Positions 8,708 through 16,216 of a stretch of 34,338 nucleotides of DNA are shown piece by piece (positions within the stretch are counted from its first letter, which is position 1; the number at the start of each line of letters is the position of its first letter). The notes below the pieces were generated by a model that saw only the letters and a program-made list of their open reading frames with translations, searched no databases and was not told where the DNA came from. Where the stretch lies: contig JAUVWP010000006.1 in NCBI GenBank assembly GCA_030604085.1, forward strand, positions 1-34,338. The letters are read 5' to 3'. The DNA comes from Methanosarcinales archaeon. GTDB taxonomy: Archaea; Halobacteriota; Methanosarcinia; Methanosarcinales; Methanogasteraceae. The position numbers and the translations under genes were made by a program.

Positions 8708-11302
8708 TCATTTTTGTGGTATTTTATCAAGCGGCATGCTTTCGATTTCCATTATTATACTTTCAGGATCCAACTTTTCCTGAGCTAATTCTTCTATAAT
8801 TTTAGATTGAATCTCTTCTTCATCATATGTTGTAAACTGGCTTCGAAGTCTTCTGTAAACTCCTGAAATCGATTCAAAAATTTCACGAACACGACTAATG
8901 TGCATAAAATAAAGATTTTTGGCAAAGGGCAAAGCTTGTTCATCAATTTTTTCCCTATGAGGGACTACAACTACATATTTTTTGTCAATTCTATCAAATG
9001 ATGATATTGAAGATTCTGCCCAATTATAATGATTATTTGCCTCTCTACAGGTACTAACTGAAATACCACCTTCTTTGTTTTCATCGCTTTTAGCCTCAAA
9101 TATAATTAGAATCGAATCACTAATTTGCCAAACACTATCAGGAGCAGCTTGGTTAGATGGATGATCGGTCACAAAGCCTAAGAGTTTCCCTAGTTTAGTC
9201 ACACCTTCTTCGAATTTTTTTGGAGTGTCGACACTAATTAAGTTTTCAATTCCCCCAATTTTTTCTTCAAAATTTGGACCAGTAAGACCGAATTTAATAA
9301 TATTTGTTTGAATATTCTCGGCGGATTGAATATTTGCTTTAGTTAAATTATCAATTGTTGGGATTTTTAATTCAGTTGGTAAAATCACATTAGAAAACCA
9401 ACTTCTTGTGTTAATGCAATTTACAGATCTATCGAAATTATCCTTCGCTAATTTTTCAAAGCCTTCATCGGGAAATGAATGCCATATTTGCCAAGCAATA
9501 CAACCCGCAAAATAGTACCATAAAGCACGATAGCCTTTAAAGTCGTCTCCAGATAATCTATCTATCACATTTTGTGCTGATGTTAAAGCATTATGGTAAT
9601 CTCCTTTCCACAAGTTGTATTGAAATTGAACTTCGTGCTTTACTACTTCCATCAAAGTTTCTGAACGTTTGTCATTTGAAACATTACAACCGTGCCGCAA
9701 GTCTTTGATTTCTTGGTCTGCCTCTTTCCATTCGTCTCCTTGTTGTAAAAACAATTCACATAATTCAGAGAGTTCATCAGTTTTGTCTACATTTGAATTT
9801 GCTAAACCAAATTTTATTTCTGCCTGTAATTCTGGATGCATAACTTCAACATTCTCTTTCCTTAAACAAACTTGATGAAGTGATTCTCCAACTAAAATAA
9901 CCAAAGAATAATCTCTAACCCCTCGTGTACATCGACCAGTGGCTTGAGTAAATCGGGTAATTATCCTATCTTTGAGTAGCGAGATGATTCTAAGTCGATT
10001 TAGAATAAATTTTTCTTGAAGGTTGGTGGCATCTGGATTACCAGCAATAATCATTTGACGGCATTCGTCATCTGGCAAATCAATCCCATCATACCTATTA
10101 GTGAGAATTAGCGCAGCTTTATTATTTTTAACGAATGGTTCTAAAGTATTTTCAATGTCTCCAGAATTCAAAATTGTAGTAGCATCACACACTTCTTTTA
10201 TACGTTCTTCCATTGTAAGTGCAATCTTGTTATTGGGACAAAGAACTATAGTTCGGTCAAAATCACAAATCCTACTAATTATCCAATGCCTATAATCTTT
10301 CGGAGCAAGAGATTGATCCGGGAATACAAAAAAACGTCTCCCAGAACCTTGTTTATCCCATCCAGCAGGCACGGGCAATCGATCAATCCTTTGAATACCT
10401 GTAATCCTCTCAAGTTCGCCACCCGCTCCTAAAGTCGCAGACATATAAATTCTCTGGTTCGAATTTGCGAACGGCAAATGAGTAAGAGTTGGTGGAATCC
10501 AAGGACGAATTAAAATTTTATTCCGCAAAATGAAAACGTTGCAAGCAGCTAAATTTTCTTTTATTAAACTCCATGAATATGAATATGAAGGATTCAGATC
10601 ATTTTCAATGAGTGATCTTAAGCTATCCAAACGCTCCCAAAGAGTTGGGGCTGGAATCATATCAACTGAATCGTCATGAATGTGTTCAGCACCTTCTTCT
10701 CGAATGGATTCCACGAGGAAAACTGATAATTTATCTTCAAATAAACTAATAATTTTTGCAAAAAGTGTCTTATGATCAAATGGATTTATTTCTACTGACC
10801 ACAAAGACGCGATATAATTTTCACCAGCGTGGGCATCATCTAATATTATAACATTAGAATCATTTAATTTTGGATTTGTATTAAATAAACCACTATATGT
10901 AGAAATCGCAATTGCTTTGCCAGATAAATATTCATTATACGCAGATATTGGATATTTGGACTGGCTTCCTACAAAAACATGGGATTTTAGACCATATTTG
11001 GAGGCATGCTTCTGTACTTGATAAGCTAATTGTTTAGTGGGGCATAAGTATAATATTCTTTCATTAAAAGCACGTCTTCTAAATTCACCAATTAAAAGTC
11101 CAACAAGTGTCTTTCCAGTACCAGTTGGCAATTCTATAGCTATATCATCAGATTTTAAATATTTGTTATTATATTCTCTTAAAATGTCTGCTTGATGAGA
11201 CCATAGACTCTTAATATCAGTGGAAATTACAGGCAGGTCACGAAAGAGCGACTCAGGGTCAGTCGGTATAGCGGATTTTGTTGAAACTTTTTTAAAGCCC
11301 AT
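8708..11302 (-). CDS. SF2 (DinG/XPD-like) helicase with C-terminal PD-(D/E)XK-like domain
   Basis: The ATG at 11302 is chosen: a GGTGG site lies just upstream, and a further 46-residue in-frame extension overlaps the methyltransferase remnant and looks non-native. The protein is about 864 aa. Motif I is LPTGTGKT (58-65), motif II DDAH (155-158), motif III YMSATL (286-291), motif V TNRYDGIDLP (401-410) and motif VI QATGRCTRG (453-461). After a helical linker, a 'PDSVWQ' segment and 'IIFEAKS' (~721-739) fit a PD-(D/E)XK nuclease core with D-x13-ExK spacing. The gene is notably AT-rich compared with neighbours, which suggests acquisition. Helicase-nuclease proteins of this shape are frequent in phage-defence settings; the role here is inferred. 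Confidence 0.8.
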   Translation of the reverse strand: MGFKKVSTKSAIPTDPESLFRDLPVISTDIKSLWSHQADILREYNNKYLKSDDIAIELPTGTGKTLVGLLIGEFRRRAFNERILYLCPTKQLAYQVQKHASKYGLKSHVFVGSQSKYPISAYNEYLSGKAIAISTYSGLFNTNPKLNDSNVIILDDAHAGENYIASLWSVEINPFDHKTLFAKIISLFEDKLSVFLVESIREEGAEHIHDDSVDMIPAPTLWERLDSLRSLIENDLNPSYSYSWSLIKENLAACNVFILRNKILIRPWIPPTLTHLPFANSNQRIYMSATLGAGGELERITGIQRIDRLPVPAGWDKQGSGRRFFVFPDQSLAPKDYRHWIISRICDFDRTIVLCPNNKIALTMEERIKEVCDATTILNSGDIENTLEPFVKNNKAALILTNRYDGIDLPDDECRQMIIAGNPDATNLQEKFILNRLRIISLLKDRIITRFTQATGRCTRGVRDYSLVILVGESLHQVCLRKENVEVMHPELQAEIKFGLANSNVDKTDELSELCELFLQQGDEWKEADQEIKDLRHGCNVSNDKRSETLMEVVKHEVQFQYNLWKGDYHNALTSAQNVIDRLSGDDFKGYRALWYYFAGCIAWQIWHSFPDEGFEKLAKDNFDRSVNCINTRSWFSNVILPTELKIPTIDNLTKANIQSAENIQTNIIKFGLTGPNFEEKIGGIENLISVDTPKKFEEGVTKLGKLLGFVTDHPSNQAAPDSVWQISDSILIIFEAKSDENKEGGISVSTCREANNHYNWAESSISSFDRIDKKYVVVVPHREKIDEQALPFAKNLYFMHISRVREIFESISGVYRRLRSQFTTYDEEEIQSKIIEELAQEKLDPESIIMEIESMPLDKIPQK

Positions 11303-11345
11303 GTTATGCCACCCACAAAATTTTGACAAATTCTTTGAGGTATAA

Positions 11346-11961
11346 TCATTCAGATAGTATAAGAATATTTGCAAACGTGATTCCCGGAGTCCACGCTTCC
11401 ATCTCTCTGCTCTCTCTGATCCCGAAATGAAAAGTCGCATCCTTTCCGAGGTGCAGCTCCTTTCGCATCTTGAAATTGACCAGCCCTTTTAACGGCTTCT
11501 TCAGCCACAAATCATTAAAAACCTCCCATACAAGTTCTGAACCAGGAAATTCTGATTGAAGCTCGAGTACCAGTGATTTCACGTCCCCTCTGTGAAGGTA
11601 CATGAAAACATCCTCGGAAACATTGAGGAACGGACCATCACAGGTCTGCAAGAGCGGCGACATCCAGCCATAGTCCAGTAGTGAGGGGATACCGGTCAAT
11701 CTCCTCAAATAACCTCCTCTTGATCCCGATCACATCCGGCAGATCAAGGTCATAGAAACGCACTCGCCCATTGTCAATACGCGAAAAACGCTAATCCAGC
11801 CCGCACCCGATGTTGACCACGACCCCGTCCGGCGGGGACTTGAGAAACTCTGTTACATACTCGTCGTATCTCTTTGCACGAATCGCGATATGAACGAACT
11901 CCATCCTGGCGAGGATATCGATAATCCGACCCCAGCATCTTAATTCCGCTTACGCAAGTGT
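11346..11961 (-). pseudogene. Remnant of a Tcmp/LCM-type class I SAM methyltransferase
   Basis: Reading the minus strand from about 11960, the peptide YDEYVTEFLKSPPDGVVVNIGCGLD shows the SAM-binding glycine loop (NIGCGLD). It is followed by an in-frame TAG at 11791-11793, where the family normally continues TRFSR. The frame then resumes RFSRIDNGRVRFYDLDLPDV, with the acidic ribose-binding residues. A frameshift near 11685 moves to the frame that holds SLLDYGWM, the LHRGDVKSLVLEL region, and the C-terminal FHFGIRESREMEAW. The first ~50 residues of a typical family member are missing. At least three lesions make this a true pseudogene. These enzymes methylate small molecules or carboxyl groups; the target is unknown. 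It sits directly against the stop of the DUF99 gene. Confidence 0.75.
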
Positions 11962-12534
11962 TTACGCCTGCCCCCGCGACTCTCCGCACACGATTCCTGT
12001 TGCGATCAGGTGCGCGATACGGAGCGGCTCAGGGATGTGGCTGTGGGTCGTTGCGAGTTGCACGATCTTCCTTGCATCCACTATCTCGATTCCTGCGCAC
12101 TGAATATACAGCAGATTGCCATGCACATCGATCTCATATATCCTGCCGGCGTTTTGGATGGCGTGCCACCTGCTGTCAAAACCGGGAAGATTCTGCATCG
12201 CATCCCTGATCCGCCCCATATCCGGCTCGGCACGCATCACAACGATTACAGGCAGCCCGGTTCGCCTCTGCAACTCGGTTATGTCAACCACATTGAACCC
12301 GCCGTAGGTCACGCCATCGAGCATGATCACGCGGATCTGCGGGTAATGACGGATCGCAGTCACCATCTCCGCGATCACATCGGTTGCGTCCAGCCCGTCC
12401 CGTGTGACCTCTGCCCTGAGCACGCCATCCATCCATTCCCCGCCCCGGAAGACCACGCCGACGATCATGATGCGCTCGCTCACAAGCGCGGAATCATCGA
12501 TTGCGAGGATCCGGATCTCCGGTTTGATGTGCAC
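11962..12534 (-). CDS. DUF99 family protein
   Basis: A 190-residue protein starting at GTG 12534, with a GGTG site ten bases before it. The opening 'IKPEIRILAIDDSAL' and the later 'IRVIMLDGVTYGGFNVVDI', 'LPVIVVMR' and 'YIQCAGI' segments match the archaeal DUF99 family, which has an endonuclease-V-like fold. Its start lies inside the 3' end of moaC (41-nt overlap in another frame), so the two are co-transcribed. The enzymatic function has not been established as far as I know. The TAA stop abuts the decayed methyltransferase. Confidence 0.85.
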   Translation of the reverse strand: MHIKPEIRILAIDDSALVSERIMIVGVVFRGGEWMDGVLRAEVTRDGLDATDVIAEMVTAIRHYPQIRVIMLDGVTYGGFNVVDITELQRRTGLPVIVVMRAEPDMGRIRDAMQNLPGFDSRWHAIQNAGRIYEIDVHGNLLYIQCAGIEIVDARKIVQLATTHSHIPEPLRIAHLIATGIVCGESRGQA

Positions 12535-13003
12535 GGTATTTCACCTTCTCAACCACCCTGATATCCATTATCGCGGTATCCGGGTAATTCCCGGTCTCGT
12601 CCTTCTCTGCGGACTTGACCATGTCCCAGATCGTTAAAAGGCAGGCGCTCACCCCGGAGAGCGCTTCCATCTCAACTCCGGTGCGCCCGACCGACTTCAC
12701 CTCCACGAGCGCATGGATCGCATCGTCAGTAACCTCGAAATTGACATCGATTCCTGTGATCGGGATCTGGTGGCACATCGGGATCGTGGACGGAGTCTCC
12801 TTGACCGCCATTATAGCGGCGACCCTTGCTGTTGCAAGCACGTTTCCTTTCTCGACGCTGCCTCTATTGATTGCTGCGATCGTCTCCCGTCTGAGCGCGA
12901 TTCTGCCGGTTGCAACAGCGCGTCTGGTGATCGCGTCCTTTCCGCTGATGTCTACCATCGCTGCACGGTCGTCTGTGATGTGAGTGAATATCGGATTGCT
13001 CAT
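12494..13003 (-). CDS. moaC: Cyclic pyranopterin monophosphate synthase MoaC
   Basis: MoaC, with MoaA, converts GTP to cyclic pyranopterin monophosphate in molybdenum/tungsten cofactor synthesis. Recognisable features are 'MVDISGKDAITRRAVATG' near the N-terminus, 'KGNVLATARVAAIMAVKETPSTIPMCHQIPI' with the catalytic-region MCHQIP, and 'VGRTGVEMEALSGVSACLLTIWDMVKS'. The length (169 aa) is normal for the family. Tungsten- or molybdenum-pterin enzymes such as formylmethanofuran dehydrogenase would need this cofactor. The gene overlaps DUF99 downstream and is divergent from the iron-box promoter of the DUF454 gene. Confidence 0.95.
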   Translation of the reverse strand: MSNPIFTHITDDRAAMVDISGKDAITRRAVATGRIALRRETIAAINRGSVEKGNVLATARVAAIMAVKETPSTIPMCHQIPITGIDVNFEVTDDAIHALVEVKSVGRTGVEMEALSGVSACLLTIWDMVKSAEKDETGNYPDTAIMDIRVVEKVKYRAHQTGDPDPRNR

Positions 13004-13111
13004 GGTCGGAACTATCTGAAAGCTCAGTGGTATTCAAACTTTTTATCGATCCAGCACTTCCGAATCAAACCGCTCTTCCTCGCCTCGAATGTTAGGTTTT
13101 TCGGAAAAAAA

Positions 13112-13146
13112 CTAATTTTGTTAGGGAAGGCTATTTGATTACCTAA
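13112..13146 (+). promoter_or_regulatory. Composite iron-box operator, copy a (DUF454 gene)
   Basis: CTAATTTTGTTAGGG at 13112-13126, then 14 nt, then ACCTAA at 13141-13146. A further upstream 'gaatgttaggtttttcgg' is shared with copy c at 15873. The TTAGG/CCTAA half-sites match the DtxR/IdeR iron-box core, although the spacing differs from the 19-bp bacterial consensus. It lies 17 nt before the ATG at 13164. Confidence 0.7.
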
Positions 13147-13163
13147 CAGACAGATATGATCAC

Positions 13164-13562
13164 ATGCACAAACGACCAAAACGGGCAGCGGGGGCGCTTC
13201 TGAAAATCGCGGGCACAGCGTTCCTCATAATCGGGGGTGTGGGAATCGTTCTCCCGCTCCTGCCGACCACTCCGTTTCTCATGCTTGCCGCGGTGTGCTA
13301 TGCCAGAAGTTCGGAGCGGGGGTACCGCTGGCTCCTGACCAACCGCTGGTTTGGAGAATACATCAGAAACTGGCACGAAGGGAGAGGGATTCCGATGAAG
13401 ACAAAGATCCTGTCGATTGCGTTTTTAATCCTGACGATGGGGTATTCAGCTGCCTTTGTGGTTCCGTCTTTCATCGGCAAGGTTGTGCTGATCCTAATTG
13501 CGATATGCGTCAGCATGCACATCCTCTCCTTTCCGACACTGAAACCGGATGCGGGAGCATAG
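13164..13562 (+). CDS. DUF454 (YbaN-like) inner membrane protein
   Basis: A 132-residue protein with the family signature 'GIVLPLLPTTPFLMLAAVCYARSSERGYRWLLTNRWFGEYIRNW', including the conserved GxVLPxLPTTPF. Helices are at ~14-45, and ~83-100 and 105-123 near the C-terminus. DUF454 proteins are small inner-membrane proteins of unknown function; bacterial YbaN homologues are sometimes linked to haem or iron genes. Here an iron-type operator (13112-13146) directly precedes it, which ties it to the iron regulon. It converges with the flavodoxin gene; the 63-bp gap is AT-rich without a clear hairpin. Confidence 0.85.
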   Translation: MHKRPKRAAGALLKIAGTAFLIIGGVGIVLPLLPTTPFLMLAAVCYARSSERGYRWLLTNRWFGEYIRNWHEGRGIPMKTKILSIAFLILTMGYSAAFVVPSFIGKVVLILIAICVSMHILSFPTLKPDAGA

Positions 13563-13625
13563 CCGAAGCTGCTTCTGGTTCAAAATTAATTAAATATTAA
13601 AAAATAAAAAGAGAGTCGAGGCGGG

Positions 13626-14069
13626 TCAGAGCGCTTCGGCAACTCTTGAGCCCCATGCTTCGGCATCCCCGAATGCAGGTTCAACATCTCCATCGACCTT
13701 AAAACTCTCGGCAACGATCTCGGCACCGCTATTCTTTAGCGCATCCTCGAGAATGTCCACTGCCTCGCAGAACGTGTCAGGATAATCATCGCTATCGCCA
13801 GGACCAAAAACCGCTGCCTTCTTGCCTTCCAGGGATGCGCCGTCCATCTCATCGTGGAACTCGATGAAATCATCCTGCAATTCGCCAGCGCCCCATGTAG
13901 AGCAACCAAATACGACCGCATCATATCCGGCGAGTTCACCGACACTTGCATCTGTCACATTCTTCACCGTGACATCCGCACTAGCCTGCTTGAGACCTGC
14001 TGCCACATGCTCGGAGAGCGCTTCTGTGTTTCCTGTGGTCGAACCATATACCAGAACTACCTTTGCCAT
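13626..14069 (-). CDS. Flavodoxin
   Basis: A 147-residue flavodoxin. The FMN phosphate-binding loop is VYGSTTGNTEALSE (residues ~8-21). The isoalloxazine loops 'FGCSTWGAGELQDDF' (~54-68) and 'FGPGDSDDYPDTFCEAVD' (~88-105) are both intact. The protein is acidic and short-chain, like Desulfovibrio-type flavodoxins. It is a soluble one- or two-electron carrier that replaces ferredoxin when iron is scarce. A GGAGG site precedes the ATG. Upstream is a minus-oriented copy of the composite iron box (14130-14164), consistent with derepression under iron limitation. Confidence 0.95.
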   Translation of the reverse strand: MAKVVLVYGSTTGNTEALSEHVAAGLKQASADVTVKNVTDASVGELAGYDAVVFGCSTWGAGELQDDFIEFHDEMDGASLEGKKAAVFGPGDSDDYPDTFCEAVDILEDALKNSGAEIVAESFKVDGDVEPAFGDAEAWGSRVAEAL

Positions 14070-14129
14070 TGTTTATTCCTCCATGTACTTTCGGATATTT
14101 TGGATAAAGATTGAAGATGTGTATGGTAA

Positions 14130-14164
14130 TTAGGTAGATAAATACTAAACCCTAACAAAATTAG
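14130..14164 (-). promoter_or_regulatory. Composite iron-box operator, copy d (flavodoxin)
   Basis: On the minus strand the order is CTAATTTTGTTAGGG (14164-14150), 14 nt, ACCTAA (14135-14130), the same layout and spacing as the copies at 13112, 14862 and 15898. It lies 60 bp upstream of the flavodoxin start and back to back with the operator for the DUF3793 gene. Confidence 0.7.
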
Positions 14165-14218
14165 AAAAAATGCAAAATCCTAACTTTATTCGGTTTTTTT
14201 ATCCACAACCAAATCTTT

Positions 14219-14272
14219 TTAGGGTATGTTATTTATGTACCTAAATGATAAACATGAATTAGGATAACCTAA
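14219..14272 (+). promoter_or_regulatory. Iron-box operators upstream of DUF3793 gene
   Basis: TTAGGG (14219-14224), 14 nt, ACCTAA (14239-14244) keeps the composite spacing but lacks the full left arm. A second dyad, TTAGGATAACCTAA (14259-14272), follows. It ends 8 nt before the likely ATG at 14281. The intergenic region therefore has three TTAGG/CCTAA dyads serving two divergent genes. Confidence 0.65.
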
Positions 14273-14280
14273 CACAGGTG

Positions 14281-14859
14281 ATGATTGTGAGATACTTGAT
14301 TCAAAGAATCGTGAGATGTGCCGCAGCAACCATTGCAGGCAGGAAACCAGCAACGCTGATGAACATCTCCAACGACAACGGCGGGCTCCTGGACGCATGG
14401 GATCGTTACAGGGAAGATATTTTTATCGGATCTGAAATCGATTATTATGAGCTGAAAAGGACAGCTAAAAATGTAATTGTTCTATTTTTCGATCAAAATC
14501 GGTTGAACGAACTGCTGAGAAACGAATCAGTGAAGAAATTCCTGTTCGAATGCGGATATGAGTCCGATTCCATCGACCATGCATTGAGCATGCTCAAACA
14601 GAGATATGCCATAGGCAGGTGCCCTCCGGAGATCGGGATATTCTTAGGCATTCCGCTGAAGGATGTTAAAGGGTTTATGGGGCTCAATTCCCTCCGGAAT
14701 ACAAAGTGCGGTATGTGGCGGGTATATGGAGACCCTTCAGCATCCGAAAAAAGAATGAACGAATACCGCCGTGCAAGGAACCTGATAACCAGACGGCTCT
14801 TTTCAGGAGAGGATCCTGTTAACCTCATCAGGGCAGGAGGATTCGGTTTTTTTGAATAA
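14281..14859 (+). CDS. DUF3793 family protein
   Basis: About 192 residues. The diagnostic stretch is 'RCPPEIGIFLGIPLKDVKGFMG' (near residues 117-138), characteristic of DUF3793. Other conserved parts are 'NVIVLFFDQNRLNELL' and the C-terminal 'WRVYGDPSASEKRMNEYRRAR'. It is probably soluble and cytosolic. The start could be GTG 14278, ATG 14281 or GTG 14287; ATG 14281 is chosen. The family has no assigned biochemical function that I know of, but DUF3793 genes are often found beside flavodoxin and Feo iron-uptake genes, exactly as here. The paired iron-type operators upstream support membership in the iron regulon. Confidence 0.85.
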   Translation: MIVRYLIQRIVRCAAATIAGRKPATLMNISNDNGGLLDAWDRYREDIFIGSEIDYYELKRTAKNVIVLFFDQNRLNELLRNESVKKFLFECGYESDSIDHALSMLKQRYAIGRCPPEIGIFLGIPLKDVKGFMGLNSLRNTKCGMWRVYGDPSASEKRMNEYRRARNLITRRLFSGEDPVNLIRAGGFGFFE

Positions 14860-14861
14860 AC

Positions 14862-14896
14862 CTAATTTTATTAGGGAAGGTTACTTGCATACCTAA
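14862..14896 (+). promoter_or_regulatory. Composite iron-box operator, copy b (triple-FeoA gene)
   Basis: CTAATTTTATTAGGG (14862-14876), 14 nt, ACCTAA (14891-14896). One base differs from copies a, c and d in the left arm. It starts 2 bp after the DUF3793 stop and lies 57 bp before the ATG at 14954, so the triple-FeoA gene has its own controlled promoter. Confidence 0.7.
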
Positions 14897-14953
14897 CTAT
14901 CCATCATGGATCAGACCCGCAAGGTCAATAAATCCAAAAAGGAGGTATATAAA

Positions 14954-15661
14954 ATGAAATCATTGAAAGACGTGGAGCCTGAAACCACTGTGGTCGTTAA
15001 GGAGATCACAGGTGGTTTTGATGTCAAAGAGCACCTCGAGGAACTCGGCGTGAAGGAAGGAGTCGAACTCGATGTGGTGGCAACCGAACCCGTGCACGTG
15101 CACTGGGGACCGATCTCCCTAACAGTGGGTGATCAGGAATTGATCACAGCTCGCGGATGGGCTGATAAGGTCTATGTGGAGAAGGGAGGAGAGGTACTCC
15201 CGCTGCTGAGACTGGAGGAAGGAGACAGAGGAACCGTCAGGTCAATCGAAGGTGGAAAGGATTTCGAAGGTTTTCTTTCCGAATACGGCGTCGTGAAAGG
15301 AAGCGAACTCGCATTCCTGCGCCATGTCCCAGACCGCACCATGGTGTTTGCGGTCGAGGGTGCGGAGATTAAAATGGGTGAAGGTCAGGCATCGAAGGTG
15401 TTTGTGATCAAGGATGGGAAATCCGTCCAGATCAACTACCTGAAAGAGGGCGAAAAGGCTGCGGTGGAACGGATCGTTGGTGGAACTCATATCAAAGAGA
15501 AGTTTGAGCAACTCGGACTCAATGAGGGCGCTGAGATCATTCTGCTCAGAAGAGAAACGCCAGCGCCGACTCCCAGAAGAGGCACATACATACTTGCAAA
15601 GATGGGGGAGCAGTTGATCACCATCGGTCACGGTCTGGCTGAAAAGGTGCTGGTCGAGTAG
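14954..15661 (+). CDS. Protein of three tandem FeoA domains
   Basis: The start is set at 14954 by a strong GGAGG site (14940-14945); an in-frame ATG at 14906 lacks one. The 235-residue protein consists of three FeoA/SH3-like repeats of about 78 residues. Each follows the pattern 'L-x3-E-G-x5-V-x2-I-x-G-G' (for example ETTVVVKEITGGFD, DRGTVRSIEGGKD, EKAAVERIVGGTH), then 'LGVKEGVEL'-type turns, and ends in 'ADKVYVE', 'ASKVFVI' or 'AEKVLVE'. FeoA domains bind FeoB and modulate Fe(II) uptake; a three-in-one version is unusual. It is cytosolic. The TAG stop is followed by a 9-bp hairpin, so it is probably a single-gene transcript. Confidence 0.85.
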   Translation: MKSLKDVEPETTVVVKEITGGFDVKEHLEELGVKEGVELDVVATEPVHVHWGPISLTVGDQELITARGWADKVYVEKGGEVLPLLRLEEGDRGTVRSIEGGKDFEGFLSEYGVVKGSELAFLRHVPDRTMVFAVEGAEIKMGEGQASKVFVIKDGKSVQINYLKEGEKAAVERIVGGTHIKEKFEQLGLNEGAEIILLRRETPAPTPRRGTYILAKMGEQLITIGHGLAEKVLVE

Positions 15662-15669
15662 ATGAACAC

Positions 15670-15692
15670 GAGCCCGATGATGAATCGGGCTC
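15670..15692 (+). terminator. Perfect 9-bp hairpin after triple-FeoA gene
   Basis: GAGCCCGAT, a 5-nt loop, and ATCGGGCTC form an uninterrupted stem just after the TAG stop at 15661. No U-run follows, so it may act as an mRNA-end stabiliser rather than a classical terminator. It also marks the boundary with the trpB fragment. Confidence 0.5.
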
Positions 15693-15731
15693 AAATACTT
15701 AAGGGGAATGTATCGTGTCAGAGAGAAAGAT

Positions 15732-15881
15732 ATGGAAGAGAGCATGATCTCAAAAACCAGCACCAAACTCGGAATATACGGCGGGCAGTTCATCCCTGAG
15801 ATTCTGATGCCAGCCATAGAAGAACTGACAGCGGGATACGCGAAGTACAGAGACGATCCCGTATTCCCATCCGAATGTTAG
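15732..15881 (+). repeat. trpB 5' fragment, inverted copy (C5), 49-codon ORF
   Basis: An ORF of 49 codons (alternative ATG at 15744) encodes KTSTKLGIYGGQFIPEILMP followed by [18 protein letters not shown]. This matches the first ~41 residues of the intact TrpB encoded at 19500-20690. The match ends just before an in-frame TAG, where the iron-box repeat begins. The strand is opposite to trpB and to the other head copies. It may still be translated as a leader ahead of the feo operon, or it may be an inert relic. The parent differs at several codons, so the duplication is not recent. Confidence 0.85.
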
Positions 15882-15897
15882 ATTTTTCGGAAAAAAC

Positions 15898-15932
15898 CTA
15901 ATTTTGTTAGGGTAGGGTATTTGCACACCTAA
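15898..15932 (+). promoter_or_regulatory. Composite iron-box operator, copy c (feo operon)
   Basis: CTAATTTTGTTAGGG (15898-15912), 14 nt, ACCTAA (15927-15932), preceded by 'gaatgttagatttttcgg' as in copy a. It lies 46 bp before the feoA ATG at 15979 and abuts the trpB fragment. Confidence 0.7.
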
Positions 15933-15978
15933 CACCGTCGGATTACGTTTGTAAGACAACCCAAAAGGTGGTAGCGAG

Positions 15979-16212
15979 ATGTATTCAAGCGATACGAACT
16001 TGTCACAAATAAAACCAGGCATTCCCGCAAGAATCGTGGAGATCGGAGGCGGTCATGGCATCAGACAGAAATTAAACCTGAGGGGCATCTCCGAGGGCAG
16101 CGTCGTGCGTGTGATCTCCAATAACAGTGGTCCGGTTACGATCGAGGTCGATAGAAATATGGTTTCGATCGGTCGCGGGATGGCGCGGAAGATCAGGGTT
16201 GTCACGGTGTGA
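15979..16212 (+). CDS. feoA: FeoA domain protein
   Basis: A 77-residue single FeoA domain (ARIVEIGGGHGIRQKLNLRGISEGSVVRVI, then 'VTIEVDRNMVSIGRGMARKIRVV'), with the usual SH3-like beta pattern and the terminal 'G-x-ARKI' strand. It is a small cytosolic partner of the FeoB ferrous-iron transporter. An AAGGTGG site precedes the ATG. It is the first gene of the feo operon behind composite operator c, and the next FeoA gene starts 4 nt after its stop. Confidence 0.9.
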   Translation: MYSSDTNLSQIKPGIPARIVEIGGGHGIRQKLNLRGISEGSVVRVISNNSGPVTIEVDRNMVSIGRGMARKIRVVTV

Positions 16213-16216
16213 TATA

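Noticed and set aside
11303-11440. 46-codon N-terminal extension of the helicase
   Set aside because: It overlaps the methyltransferase remnant, lacks a ribosome site and precedes a better ATG.
12010-12561. A 183-codon open frame on the plus strand opposite DUF99
   Set aside because: It is the antisense shadow of DUF99, with no ribosome site and an odd His/Asp composition.
14906-14953. Earlier ATG for the triple-FeoA gene
   Set aside because: The added 16 residues are Lys-rich and unlike FeoA, and the ribosome site lies after this ATG.
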